From: Amorphophallus konjac
Taxonomy: Eukaryota; Streptophyta; Magnoliopsida; Alismatales; Araceae
Assembly (NCBI GenBank): GCA_022559845.1
Contig: JAHNEJ010002393.1
Coordinates: 1-64,000, forward strand
Direction: 5' to 3'
Length of the DNA: 64,000 nt
Shown: one piece after another, positions 22,907 to 35,300 of the stretch
Layout: every line of letters starts with the position of its first letter
Numbering within the stretch: position 1 is the first letter of the stretch
Position numbers and translations under genes: made by a program
Notes under the pieces: generated by a model
Told to the model about the DNA's origin: nothing
Database searches by the model: none
The model's input: only the letters and a program-made list of their open reading frames with translations

Positions 22907-25022
22907 TCTAAAGGTAATGCTTTAAAGTGGGTTGCAAAACAAGGGTTACAAATTGTAATGCTTTAAAGGTAATGCTTTAAAGTGGAAGCTAATGTAATGT
23001 GGAATATTAATGTTACAAATTGTATAACGAGGGTTGCAAAACAACTCTTAGGCGAATCTAAAGGTAAAAAGAATTTAGACAAAGAAACTTGGTGGTGGAG
23101 TGAGGAAATCCAAAATACCATTAGAGTAAAAAAGGAATGCTTTAAAGTTTGGCAAACTAACAAAAATGACCAAATCCTAGAAGCCTATAAAATCGCTAAA
23201 AAGAGAGCTAAGAAAATAGTTAGCGAAGCTAAATCAAAGGCATTTGAAGATTTATATAATAAATTAGGAACCCGAGAGGGTGAAAAGGACATATTTAAAC
23301 TTACTAAATTAAGAGAAAGGAAAACTAGAGATTTAGATCATGTTCGGTGCATTAAAGGTGAAGATCAAAGGATTTTAACTAAGGATCTTGAGATTAAAGG
23401 GAGGTGGCATAGCTATTTTCAGAAGTTACTTAATGGAGATTCCGTCAAGGATTTATCTCTAGAAGGTACCCAAGAGTCCACAATATTTGATAAATATCAA
23501 TATTTCAGGCGTATTAAGATGTCAGAAGTGGAGGATGCTTTAAGGAAAATGAAAGTGGGCAAGGCCTTAGGATTAGATGGCTTACCTATTGAAGTATGGA
23601 AAGGCCTAGGAGATATTGGTATTCAGTGGCTAACTAAATTTTTTAATAAAATTTTAAAGGAACGGAGAATGCCAGAAGTTTGGAGAAAAAGTGTTGTAGT
23701 TCCTTTCTATAAAAACAAAGGAGATATTCAAAGTTGTAATAATTATCGTGGAATTAAGCTTATGAGTCATACTATGAAACTTTGGGAAAGAGTAATTGAA
23801 AAACGCATCCGATGTATGACTACTGTATCGGAAAATCAGTTTGGTTTTATGCCAAATAGATCTACTACAGAAGCTATTTTCTTACTACGGCAGCTAATGG
23901 AGAAGTATAGAGAGATGAGAAAAGATTTGTATATAGTTTTTCTTGATTTAGAGAAGGCGTACAATCGAGTACCGAGAGAATTGATTTGGTGAACATTAAG
24001 AACGAAAGGAATCTCTCAAGGATATGTTGATTTGATTAAAGATATGTACGGCGGTGCTATTACTAGTGTTCGAACTATTGCTGGGGAGACTAGTGAATTT
24101 CCCGTTTCTATAGGTTTGCATCAAGGTTCTGCACTAAGTCCGTATCTCTTTGCCTTAGTTATGGATGAAGTAACTAAACAATTGCATGAGGATATCCCTT
24201 GGTGTATGCTATTTGCAGACGATATTGTTTTAATTGATGAGAGTATTGATGCTCTAAATGCTAAGTTAGAGCGTTGGAGACTTGCCTTGGAGTTTAAAGG
24301 TTTTAAAATTAGTAGGAGTAAGTCAGAGTTTATGCACTGTAATTTTAGTAATGGGAGAGTGGTTCAAGAAGACATGGTTCTAATTGATGGACATAACATT
24401 CCGAAGAGTAGTAGCTTTCGATATTTAGGGTCTATCATACAAGAGAATGGGGAGATTTATGATGACGTTATGCATAGGATTAAGGCAGGCTGGTTAAGAT
24501 GGAGAAGTGCATCAGGTGTCCTTTGTGATCGTCGTATGCCTGTGAAACTCAAAGGGAGGTTTTATAGAACGGCGGTGAGACCTGCTTTGTTATATGGTAC
24601 CGAGTGTTGGGCAGTACGAAAGGAACACATCCACAAAATGTGTGTAGCAGAGATGAGGATGTTGAGATGGATGTGTGGCAAGACTAAGAAAGACAAGATT
24701 AGAAATGAGCGCATCCGTAAGGACTTAGGTATAGCTCCAATTGATAGCAAAATGAGAGAAAATAGACTCAGGTGGTTTGGACATGTGTTTCGTCGCCCTC
24801 ACTCAGCGCCGGTTAAAAGATGTGACCAAATCTTAGTGGATGCTAGTAAAAGAGCTCGAGGAAGACCTAAAATGAGATGGTGCGATGTTATTAGGAAGGA
24901 CATTAGTTCCTTGAGTTTAAATATGAATATTGCACTTGATAGAAATCTTTGGCGGAACAGGATTCATGTAGCCGACCCCAATTTATTGGGATAAGGCTCT
25001 GATGATGATGATGATGATGATG
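22907..25022 (+). mobile_element. RTE-type LINE, 5'-truncated, with 18-bp target duplication
   Basis: The duplication ACTATATTGATTATTTAT lies at 22889-22906 and 25023-25040. The 3' end is DPNLLG-stop, ..AAGGCTC and a (TGA)n run, the usual tail of plant RTE elements. The endonuclease part is missing. The first about 75 bp are a patchwork of short words found again inside the element (ATGCTTTAAAG, GGGTTGCAAAACAA, GTTACAAATTGTA). Confidence 0.92.
22982..24994 (+). pseudogene. RTE LINE reverse transcriptase with one in-frame stop
   Basis: One frame runs from 22982 to the stop at 24992-24994, interrupted only by TGA at 23990-23992 (after ..RVPRELIW). It shows VGKALGLDGLPIEVWKGLGD, the NYRGIKLMSHTMKLWERVIE block, IVFLDLEKAYNRVPRE, IGLHQGSALSPYLFALVMDE and FADDIVLIDE (the catalytic Asp pair). 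A C-terminal RNase-like/zinc-poor tail with RLRWFGHVFRRP follows. The near-intact frame suggests a fairly recent insertion. This copy cannot transpose autonomously because it lacks the endonuclease. Confidence 0.92.
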
Positions 25023-25365
25023 ACTATATTGATTATTTATAATCATCATTATTGAGACATTTAATTAAGGAGTACAAGAGTGTTAATTAAGATTATTATT
25101 AATAACTATTTTTATAATAAATATCCCTTATTCTCAACCAAACGCAAAAAAATATCATGCCCTTTAACACAGGATAAGAAGGGCAATTTAGTCCTTTTTC
25201 AACCCATATTCCCGTTCGTATCTTTTTTTTGACCAAACGAATAATAGAGATATCACCATACTTATTCTTCTCGAACCAAACGACCATGAGAATAGGGATA
25301 GGGATAAATTAACCCGGAATGACTTACGTCTATTCTGCTTAAATTTTATCCTCGAACCAAACGTG
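25023..25365. other. Right terminal region of the composite insertion
   Basis: Several inverted CCAAACG words (25135, 25231, 25273, 25354) mirror GTTTGGTT words near 9768 and 9811. The terminus is followed by the 9-bp repeat ACCTGAGGG. No gene. Confidence 0.55.
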
Positions 25366-25374
25366 ACCTGAGGG

Positions 25375-27559
25375 ACTATCAGCCCATTAGTCTACTAAAT
25401 GGGACCTATAAGATTATCACTATGCTCTTGGCTATCAAGTTGGAGAGCATCACGAGTAAAATGGTTAGTGGATACCAAAGAGCTTTCATCAAAGGCCACA
25501 TCATTCGAGAGAACTTCTTGATGGCACATGAATGTTTATTTGCTTTGAAAGAACAGAGAAGGAGAAGGCTGGTTCTGAAATTGGATTTCAAAAAGCCTAT
25601 GACCGAGTTAGTTGGCAGTGCTTCTGTGCTTGTTTAATGTGCAAAACAAGATGGAATTTGATGACAAATGGGTTATCTAGATAAAGGTATGCCTCCAATC
25701 ATCCACCTTCGCTATCCTTGTCAATGGAAATTCGACACCCCGTTTTCATAATGGCAGAGGGCTAAGGCAAGGCGACCCAATGTCTCCACTTCTGTTTGTC
25801 CTGGTGGCACATATTCTGAGCAGGACATGGATGAGAGCAGAATCCCATGGCTTGATTAGGGAGTTCCAAGTCCCCCATCAAGACAACACATCTACCACCT
25901 CCAATATGATGATGGCACTATTTTGTGGCAGAGGGTGAGGAATAGTTATTAACCAGCAGGCTGATGTTGGAACTTCTCCAGGTGGACTCAAAGTCAATTC
26001 TGCCAAGAGTCAAGTTCTGGGTGTCAACATGGAGCAGAGAGCAGTCAGGAGAGTTGTTATTATCCTAGGTTGTCAAGTAGGAAAGTTCCTTATCACCTAC
26101 TTGGGCCTTCCTTTGACTCCTGGTACCCTTAGGTGCAGGAACTAACAAGGTGTGGTGCAAATGATTCATTCCAGACTAGCAGGATGGAAAAGAAGGTTGC
26201 TCTCTTATGGGGGCCGACTGGTACTCTGTAGGTCCATTTTGGATAGTCTCCCTATCTACTTTCTGTCCACTTTCCAGATCCCCTAGTTAGTGACTAGAAA
26301 ACTTGAGTCTGTCCAGGCAAGCTTCTTCTGGCATGTCAATTGAGGCTGGCACAACATTACTTGGGGCAGACTTTGCAAATGCAAGGAGGTAGGACTCAAC
26401 AGTAAAAGCATCAGGGATTTCAATTTGGCTATGTTGAGTAAATGGATTTGGAGACTTGGCAGAGGATGGTGGTCTATGGGCTTCAGTCATCCACCGAACG
26501 TATTACAATAGGACAAGAGTGCAGGATCTCTCCAGCCAGCCTCAGCATTGCACCTCTCATATCTGGAGGGCCATCTTGAAGAGTTTGGGCATCATCAAGG
26601 CAGGGACTAGAGTGAAGCTGGGGAATGGTCAGAAATGGCTATTCTGGGAAGACATATGGTGCACGGATAGGCCGCTCAAAGATACTTTTCCTCAACTGCA
26701 TTGAATCTCATTGGAGCCATTGGCAGTGGTGGCTCAGGCATTCGAAGCTCAACCAAGTGGGGGTACTTGGACCCCCACATTTAGAAGACACCTGAGAGAC
26801 AAAGAGCTTGAATCGCTTGGGCATCTGCTCCTTTTGCTACAAGAACACATTATATATGCAACTAAGGCATATGTGTGGATTTGGACTTGGGGGAAAGATG
26901 GCTGCTTCTTAGTCAACTCGACCTACAGGGTTAGTGCTGATAGCAGGTTGCACCATCCTTTGGCCAGGCAAGTTTAGGAACCAAAGAGTCCCTTAAGGTT
27001 AAGGTGCTCATGTGGACGATTTCTCATGGGAGGTTGCCAACACGAGGCAGACTTGGCACCTTTATGGGTGATATCCAGCCAATCTGACCTATGTGTGGGG
27101 AGAAGGATGAAAATATTGACCATCTGATTACTGGCTGTCAAGTTGCACAAGAGGTTTGGCTCCATGTCTTCAACAAAGTGTAGTGCGCCTTTCAACCCAT
27201 AGAGAGTGTTCAGTAGCTACTCAGGGAGTGGAAGAGGGGCTAGCCCCTCAAAGAAGACAAGCGTGTTTGGTGGCTTATCCTTCATGCCGGCTTATCCTTC
27301 ATGCCACATTATGGTCCATTTGAGGACAGAGAAATAGCATGATCTTCAAAAAGGAGGCTACGGTCCTGGGAAGGATCTGGGACTTTGTTGGGGAGAGAGT
27401 CAGAGAGTGGGCCAATGTCCTATGTAACGTAGATTCACACAGTTCTCATTTTGGGGGTTTGTTGGGGAGCTAGTGTGAGACACATCGCCTTGATGAGGCT
27501 TTTGTACAGGGATGTTTTGTAATAAGATAGAATATACTTGTAAATCCCTATTTCCATTT

Positions 27560-27617
<58 letters not shown>

Positions 27618-27657
27618 TATATCCAATGGTACCGCTCACTCTCAAAAAAAAAAAAAA
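25375..27657 (+). pseudogene. L1 reverse transcriptase, C-terminal half and 3' tail
   Basis: This continues the frame broken at 9764: RDYQPISLLNGTYKIITM, FIKGHIIRENFLMAHECLFA, then GRGLRQGDPMSPLLFVLVAH in another frame, the region corresponding to YADD around 25905-25925 (changed), YLGLPLTPGT, and an RNase-H/zinc-knuckle part (27000-27180). Multiple stops and frameshifts are present. Confidence 0.85.
27551..27620. repeat. (TA)n microsatellite
   Basis: About 28 near-uninterrupted TA units within the L1 3' UTR. The isoleucine/tyrosine frames on the minus strand are artefacts. Confidence 0.95.
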
Positions 27658-27859
27658 CATGTGCCCCATTCCGATTGACTTTTGAACGATAAGTGATACT
27701 TGACAACCATGTTCGCCCGTGCTTTTTAGTTGTCAGAACAAAATTATGTTCTAAGGTTTCCCTCATCATTTTCATTTACAATAGTAAAAGCATATAACTT
27801 ATGATACTACAGTGATCTAAAGAGGGCAACTTCTTTATGGTTGTTTGAACTTTACAATG

Positions 27860-29171
27860 CATAGTCTCTGGTTTCCGTGCTCAACTGGGAAAAGGCGGCA
27901 GGAGCCCTTTTTGGAAGGACACGTGGTGCGGGGAGTCTTCTCCGGATGCTTTGCCTAGCCTCTTTGCAGTTGCTGTGAACGGCCCTGGGATCAGTCTCCC
28001 AAGGTTTCAACCTCTTTCTGCCTGAAGGAGCATGGGCTCCAACTTTCAGGAGGGCTCTTAGACAGAAGGAGGTGCTCCAGCTAGAGAAACTTCTCTCCCT
28101 CCTATTACCCCTTCATCCTCAACCTGACTCAGAAGATGAATGGGTCTGGAGGTGGGAGAAGGACGGCGCCTACACTGTTAGATCTGCCATAGAGTCATCT
28201 CGGATGGAGGTGTTCGGCACAACCTTCATGATCAGGTGTGGAGACCGAAGCATGGTTGGCAGTATCGGCCGAAACCGATACGTTTCGGCCGAAACGTATC
28301 GGTTTCGGCCTATACCGACACCGAAACGGGCCTTTGCACTGTAGCAGGTCCGATACCAAAAAATAATAATAATTTAATGGTTTCGGACCGAAACCGACCG
28401 AAACCGACCGAAACCTAACCTGTTGGCCCCAATTTTGGCCTTTTCTAACTGTTTTGAACCGGTTTCGGCCGAAACCGAAACCGAAACCGATACCGAGTCA
28501 TATCGGTTTCGGACCCAGCCAAAACCGAGTCCGAAACCGACACTGCCATCCTTAGACCGAAGAGCCTGCTGAAGGTGAAACTTCTAGCATGGAGGATCTC
28601 TCATGGGAGATTACTGACACGGGACAGGCTACATCGTTTCCTTCCGGACATCCAAATGACTTGTTGTCTTTGTGGAGAGGACGTCGAGACCCTAGACCAC
28701 TTATTTGTCGGTTGCTCCTACTCGCAGGGGATGTGGAAAGAGCTTACTTGGAGGACTGGTTGCGTCTTTGTCCACCATAGTGAGGTTCATCACCTACTTG
28801 AGCATTGGGATAGGCCTTGGCCCATCAAGAGCGACAGGATTGCATGGTGGCTCATTCTTCATGCCACCCTAAGGACGTTGTAGGGGGAGCGGAACAGTCG
28901 GATCTTCAAGAGGGAGTCTCGTGCTGAGGACACAATTGTTTCTTTTGTTTGTGTTAAGAGTAACGAAATGGGCTGCTATTATTTGTAATGTGAATTCCCT
29001 TACTTCACATCCTTTTGGCTGTTTGGGGGACTAGTTTATTCCACACTTGCTTTATGTGGTCTTTTGATGTATAGGATTTTGGGGTTTGCTATTTTTTGTG
29101 GTTGTCACACTCTATACTTGTACATTCTTTTTCATTTATACATTAGTGGTACTACCCACTTTCAAAAAAAA
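27860..29171 (+). mobile_element. L1 LINE copy 2, 5'-truncated
   Basis: It reads GKGGRSPFWKDTWCGES.. at about 27885 and KVKLLAWRISHGRLLTRDRL, CCLCGEDVETLDHLFVGCSY at 28575-28730 (zf-RVT domain). It ends TGGTACTACCCACTTTC plus poly-A at 29162-29171. It is split by a 304-bp hAT MITE at 28251-28554; removing the MITE restores VWRPKSLLKVKLLAWR. Confidence 0.85.
28251..28554. mobile_element. hAT MITE (304 bp) related to the intact hAT element
   Basis: The 8-bp duplication GACCGAAG lies at 28243-28250 and 28555-28562. The ends CATGGTTGGCAG and (reverse complement) TAAGGATGGCAG match the hAT at 15452-20634, and the interior has the same TTTCGGCCGAAACCG palindromes. No coding. Confidence 0.92.
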
Positions 29172-29250
29172 AATCTTCAGTACAGCAGGCTGATCAAACA
29201 TATGAAAATTAGACATAAATTAGTCTATTGTTTGGCTATTAAGGGAATAC

Positions 29251-29380
29251 CTTTGCATTGTTGCAACCAGCACTCTGAGCAGCTTCAACAATGGCTTTTC
29301 CAACAGGATGAATTGTATTAACTTCAACTCCAGCTGCTAACCTCAAAATCTCATTTTCCATCCATTCAATGGGTACTTTC
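29251..29380 (-). CDS. PAA1: PAA1 exon: start of nucleotide-binding domain
   Basis: 130 bp. The acceptor TATAG|GAAAG was chosen because it completes the split codon of the preceding exon; the alternative AG five bases downstream would give an immediate stop. It encodes [20 protein letters not shown] and then [18 protein letters not shown] to NNAK. The HP dipeptide is the P1B ATP-binding signature. The donor is AAG|GTATTC. No continuation is found down to base 1. Confidence 0.92.
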
Positions 29381-32300
29381 CTATACCAGAGGAACAAGGT
29401 TTCTATCAAGAAATATATACTATGGTGAAAGTGAATCAATTCCATGTCACCTATGGCACCACATTCATTTCTTCCAAACACCATGAATTTATTGCCTAGA
29501 AATTGCAAATGAAGATACAAAGTGTAAAGATAGAATAAGACAACAGAACTTAGGACAAGGTGAAGGGACTTATAATCTCTCGTCAGTCTGAAGCTCTTGG
29601 TGTGCATGGTGGCATGGTGCAGAGAAAGGCCACGATGAAGACAATCCAGATCTGCAGATGACAGAGAGAAGCAGATGATAGATGCACAGCCCGGTGCAGT
29701 TCATGCCACTGAGTTAGCGACCGGCCATATGAGTTTCGAACTCAGACTGAGTGAGCACATTGGGTTGCTACCCAGCAGGAAACAGCATTTAACCTTAACT
29801 CCAACTGACAGGCAGCAGCAGGTCTATCCAACAGATGTGGAGAAAGAAACTACATGCCCACAAAATCCAGTAAACCTTTATTTGAACGAGTCATCAGTCA
29901 TCACCAGATTTTCTTCACTGACCAAAGGTGCATCTTGTTGCACATGAATTGACACAGAAGTAAGACAGATTAGAGAGGAAAGCTACACTCACATCACAAA
30001 GATAACCTATATGGTCCTTCAATTGTGGTGTGTTATGCAGGAGGCCGGTGTCCTTATTACAGTGACATGATCAGGTGAAGAATGTGTTACTTCAGGAGTT
30101 CAAGTTTGCTTACATTCTAGCGCCTCCCAGGCCCACCTATTCCACCTCAGGATGTCAGGTATATCCCCTGTAAGTAATGGATCAAATGGATTATAACACT
30201 TGATTTAAATTATTTAACCATGTTGCCTACAAGCGTCGTATAGAATTGGACTCCCCTAAAATTAACCACAAAATACCTCACTGCATCCTTAACTATTGCA
30301 ACCAGCCATGGTCTCTGAAATAATGTGTCGCCTGTCACTCCAATAATCCTTATGTTGGTTCATCATATGATTCCACACATTCTGAAAGTTTCCAAGAAAA
30401 ATTATTATTTTAATTTCTCATTAAACATTCCAGTCCCTTGCATAGATAAAAATGATCCACTTTATTTTAGGAGTACAAATCAATTCCCAACCAGGGCAAT
30501 TTAGGAAGCTATTGAAGGCTATCATGCTTGGCAATGTTCCTCGGCAAGATCCATCAAGAGGCCGAAGGATTGTACTACATCTGTTCATCTTGAATAAGAT
30601 TGGTGGTATAATCCACACTCTTTCCAAGAAAAGGATCAACATTATAAAGACTACATTATATTAGCTTTGTAAATTCACAATCTGTATGATGTCCCACTTC
30701 AACTCACAACTCAAAAGTTGCAAGTGTCCAAACAAAATGTTTCAAAATCCCCCTTGCCACTGCCAACAAATCCAGTCTATTAGACATAATAAGAATGATA
30801 CCTCAGTGAGAGCCTTATCGTGTGATACACCTTTCTACCCCTGATCCCATTAAGATAATACAAAAGGATGACATGGTAAATCCTCCCATTTCAACTGGAT
30901 CTCAGACTCTGATCAGCTATGTTCTAAATGAGACTCCCATAGCATCCCCCCAACTTCATCCACAAAATAGTCTGTCAATTAGGCTGTTGCAGTAATTTTG
31001 ACCCAGGGTCTTTTCATCCAAGGCAGTCGCAAATGACCTATAATACTGTTTGCCAAGGAAAAACCATTCATACCAAGGTTGGTTCCAAAATCTCACACCG
31101 CAGTAAGTGTACATAGAGACTAGAGTGTCAATGTTCCATATGGTGATGACCAAGTTAATCCATCTTCTTTAACAATCATTGTCCATTTGTTATTATTCTT
31201 AATGGACCTTCAGTATCCAGAAGCAACCACAAGCTAGCAAGAAGATCCAAACAAACTGAGCCTTTTTTTTTTGAAACGTGGGTGCCACGAGTATATATCA
31301 AAAAAAAACTGAGCCTTAATGTCCCTCCTTGTGAATGCATGTTTAATGTCCTAAGAAACTATGCATGCCAGTATATTTGTTCATATTTCATAAACAGAAA
31401 GTCAGCAAACCCCATCTGGAATAGATTCACAAATCACATTTAATAAAGCTAGTGTCTGCGTGCATGTTCACATTGACCCTACAAAAAAAAGTTCAACACT
31501 TCAGAAACCAAAGAACTTTGTTTCACTTACTCTGAAGTTCCACCTCCCTGGCTCCCAAAAGTCAACACTTTGGTAACCACTGGTTTTCCATTTGTCAAGG
31601 TACCTGTTTTATCAAATACAATGGTGTCAACTGCCGCAAATTTCTCTAAGACATTCCCACCACGTATAAGTAACCCTCTGGAAGCCCCTAATGAGGTTCC
31701 AACCTGAAAAAATAATATAAGCAAGAGCATTTTCAAAAATTGGCATGAAGAAGAGCCCATTTCCACTTAAAGACAGTTCTAATCAGAAAGATTACCATAA
31801 CAGCAGTAGGTGTGGCCAGGCCTAGCGCACATGGACAAGCAACAACCTGTCATTGACATATGATAATCGTATGGTTAACAGGTAAGAGGTAACAGGAGAA
31901 ATAATGATCTTAATAAAATTGGAGTCTGATTTATTAACAAAGACATGCATGTGAAGGGTGAAAAACCAAATATTAAATGAAAATCGTCTTTCAATTATCA
32001 GATACTACAGATCATGGTTAACAAACATGCCAGTTGCAATCAATGGTTCTAGTAACTTGATGTTCTAGTTATACATATATTGACCCTCGAGTCACATCCA
32101 GTAAAATAAAGTGCACATTTAAATATCAAAAACTCAGACTATCATGACTATCAACTCCTGGGACATTTGTCTGCTAGATCTTCTTGATCTCATGTCATGT
32201 CCAGCAATTAAAGTATAAATTTAAATTCTCATATCTTCAGAATCTCGTTCTTGGAACATTTGAGCCTACTGGATCACCCCTGTAACTGTTCAATACAACT

Positions 32301-35300
32301 AAAGTTTACATACTTTTGTTTCACTTCTATATTCTGTCCAAAAGATCTAAAAAAGTACTGAAAGGAAAAATTAAGGACGCCAATTACCCAACATAAAATG
32401 TATGATGTTGTTCCTATGTTATAGAAAATTCACCATGCCGCACATAGACAACCTTTGTAAGTTGAACTCAATGAAGAAGGAAGGCTAATCTGAAACATGG
32501 ATATTGTTCTGTGTACGCAAGTCCTTAAGGATGGGTTGAATGACAACAAGAAACACAAAATATCCTGGCAGTCACTATGCAGTATCTCAAGCATGAGCAA
32601 TCACTCAAGGTGTATGTCTTCTCCAAAATTTCCCCAAGAAATATTTTCCCAACCGATTTACATATGATTTGCAAACGCAGAAAAAAGTTAGTTGGAAAAA
32701 TATTTCCCAGATTCCCAGAATGTTCTCTCTTTCCCTGGAGTTTATTTCCCCACCTCTCCCCCAGGGAAATAGCTCCCATGAAATATTTTTCACCTACTCT
32801 CCACCTCTCCCATTATCTCGCTCTACACATTCACCACTCCCTCTTTCCCCTCTCTTCTCCCATATGAGAATAGAAAATATGTGCTTTTGTTTTCCGGTCA
32901 TTTTCTCACAAAATATGCAAACATGTGTTTTTTTTCTTTCCGGTAAACAGCTCCCGTGCTTTTTCACTTTATGGTGAAATGTTTTCCATCATTCTTAATT
33001 TTCATGGAAAATTCGAGAATGCAAACACTCCCTGAGTAACACCGTACATTGCTCGACATATAAGTGAGCTTGGCCCTTAAATCCATAGGTTACCAGTCTG
33101 GCTGAACCAAAAGACCCACGGTGCAGCTGCATGCAGGTAGATCTAGTAAAATCCATGGGCTGCATGTCACTTGGAACAGGAAAGCACTAGCCCAGAACCC
33201 TTAACCAAAATGTGCAGGAAACAACAAGAAGTAGAATTGAACACTTGACCTTGGGGTTTATCCCCCAGGACACACAACCAATCACTCAGTTAATTTATGT
33301 ACTGCATGCATTTCAAAACATCAGCCATATGGTACACCAGTTGATCTTTCATAGTTACAATGACGTGCGGGCATTTCCTTATAATGGATGCCTACCAAGA
33401 TCAGACAATACAAATTAGAGATCGATTGAGGACGAAAGTGAGAATGTTTCTTAAGAGGATAATGAACATTATACCAGAACACTGCAGGAGAGCTGCAATG
33501 CCAAACATATTGGACTGCCTTGTTGTAGAGCAGTTGGAACAAGTTGTAACCCAAGCAAACTCCAGAACATAAATGTAGCAGCAGAGAATGCCATGACACC
33601 ATAAGTAAAATGTCCAGAAATCTGCGATCATCACCCATATGGTTAACAAAATCACAGCACATGTATTTAAGATGATAAATTGAGCCATGCCATCTTTCAT
33701 GTTTCAAATACAACCACAAGGAAGATAAACCCACCATTAAAAGAGCAAAATTTTACTCCTTTAAGGATTATAGCAAAAAAGTGAATATATAATGAAAACA
33801 ATTTATTTGCAACACCCAATTTAACAGTAATAAAGCCACCAACTCATGAGTGCCTCTATTCCATGAAGAGTCAAAGGAAGAAAGGGGTAGGGCTGAAGTT
33901 GGGCTTCAAGAAGACTTATGACAGTTAATTGGCAATGCCTCTTTGATGTCTAGGGGTACATGGGTTTGGGGAGAGATAGATTGGCTAGATTCGTGTCTGC
34001 ATTACATCCACCTCCTTTGCTGTTCTTGTCAATGGAAAGCGTACTTCAACTTTCCATAGTGGCAAAGGGCTCCGACAAGGAGACCCCACTTCCCCTGTCC
34101 TCTTGGTGCTGGTGGCCCACATATTGAGTAGGATGTGGATGAGACTATGAGAGCAGAAGAGGCAGGATTGATTAGAGGCTTTCAGGCTGGGAGAGGCAGC
34201 AGCAATATTACTCACCTATAGTATGCAGATGACACCATCTTATTCCAAGCAGAGGAAGAGCCCTAGCTTTATGTGGTTAGGTGGATGTTGGAGCTGCTGA
34301 AGGAAACCCGTGGCCTCAAAGTCAATTTCAATAAGAGCATATTGGTGGGTGTGAACATGATAGAGAGGGCACTTCAGAGGGTGGCTTGCATTATGGGCTG
34401 TCACATAGGGGGATTTCCTCGTACCTACATAGGCATCCCACTATACCCAGGGGCTCTTCTGCGCAATGAATGACAGCCTATGGTGCAAAGATATGAGTCC
34501 AGACTAACTGGTTAGAAGGCTAAGTTGCTCTCCTACGGGGGGAGACAGATCCTTAGCAAGTCTGTGTTGGATAGTTTACCCATCTATTTTCTTTCCATTT
34601 TTTGGATTCCCAAGATAGTTTACCCATCTATTTTCTTTCCATTTTCCGGATTCCCAAGACAGTGGCTAAGAAAATTGAATCTATCCAGGCGAGGTTTTTC
34701 TGGAATGGCAGTGAGCAAAAGTGTAAGGGCTGGCATGACATAGCATGAGAAAGGATTGCCAGAAGCAAGGAAGTGAGAGGAGTGGGTATCAAGAATATCA
34801 AAGATTTCAAGTTAGCTCTTCTATGCAAGTGGATGTGAAAGCTAGGGGCGAGAGAGGATGGATTGTGGAGACAAGTCATCAGGTAACGATATTATGGCCA
34901 AATGAGGGATTGGGACATGGCACCAGCATCTCAGTACCATATCTCACCCATTTGGCAAGACATTTTGTCTTGTAGGAACATCCTATCATCTAGTGTCCAA
35001 GTACAGTTGGGAAGGGGCGACATATGCCTCTTCTGGAAGGATAGATGGAGACCATGCACTAGAGGTTTCCTTTCTGAGACTTTTTGCAATAGCAGCAGCA
35101 CCTATGGCTTCAATTTCTCAGTCCTTTGACCCTCAATTGTTGAGAGGTACATGGACACTGACCTTCAAGAGGAACCTGAGACCAGAGGAGATGGAGGACT
35201 TTGACGACTTTCTTGGCTTCCTCTTCGACTTTGCCCCACACACCAAACAGAGGGAACGAGTGATGGTGGAGATGGGGAAAGGAGGGTGCATTCTCAGTCA

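Larger units (their letters stand above)
9765..25365 (+). mobile_element. 15.6-kb composite DNA-transposon insertion inside the L1
   Basis: The target ACCTGAGGG occurs at 9756-9764 and again at 25366-25374. Removing the insert restores the L1 reading ENLRDYQPIS. The ends are inverted: ACGTTTGGTTGGGGGATA at the left; the reverse complement of the right end is CACGTTTGGTTCGAGGATAA. Extra copies of GTTTGGTT lie inside both ends (near 9811, 25135, 25231, 25273). It contains a PIF/Harbinger-type nuclease and a GRF zinc-finger frame. The 9-bp repeat is unusual for Harbinger (normally 3 bp), so the class assignment is open. Confidence 0.75.
8870..27657 (+). mobile_element. L1-type LINE, interrupted by a 15.6-kb insertion
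   Basis: Reverse-transcriptase sequence runs to 9764 and resumes at 25375, ending after a 3' tail TGGTACCGCTCACTCTC plus poly-A at 27643-27657. The 5' part has GDKNTAYFHRVASKRR and FSLARDKAPGPNGFP; the 3' part resumes with RDYQPISLLNGTYKIITM, then a GRGLRQGDP-like motif, YLGLPLTPGT and a zinc-knuckle region (MCGEKDENIDHL). Many frameshifts and stops show that it is inactive. The 5' end, with the endonuclease, is missing. A (TA)n run sits in the 3' UTR. Confidence 0.85.

Noticed and set aside
1..29250. Search for the 3' exons of PAA1 (GDGxND motif, last helices)
   Set aside because: No minus-strand segment with these motifs was seen; the stretch is filled with transposable elements.
32530..33030. 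Possible MITE with GGGAGTGTTTGC end
   Set aside because: Only a right-end-like sequence was seen; no matching left end or target duplication.
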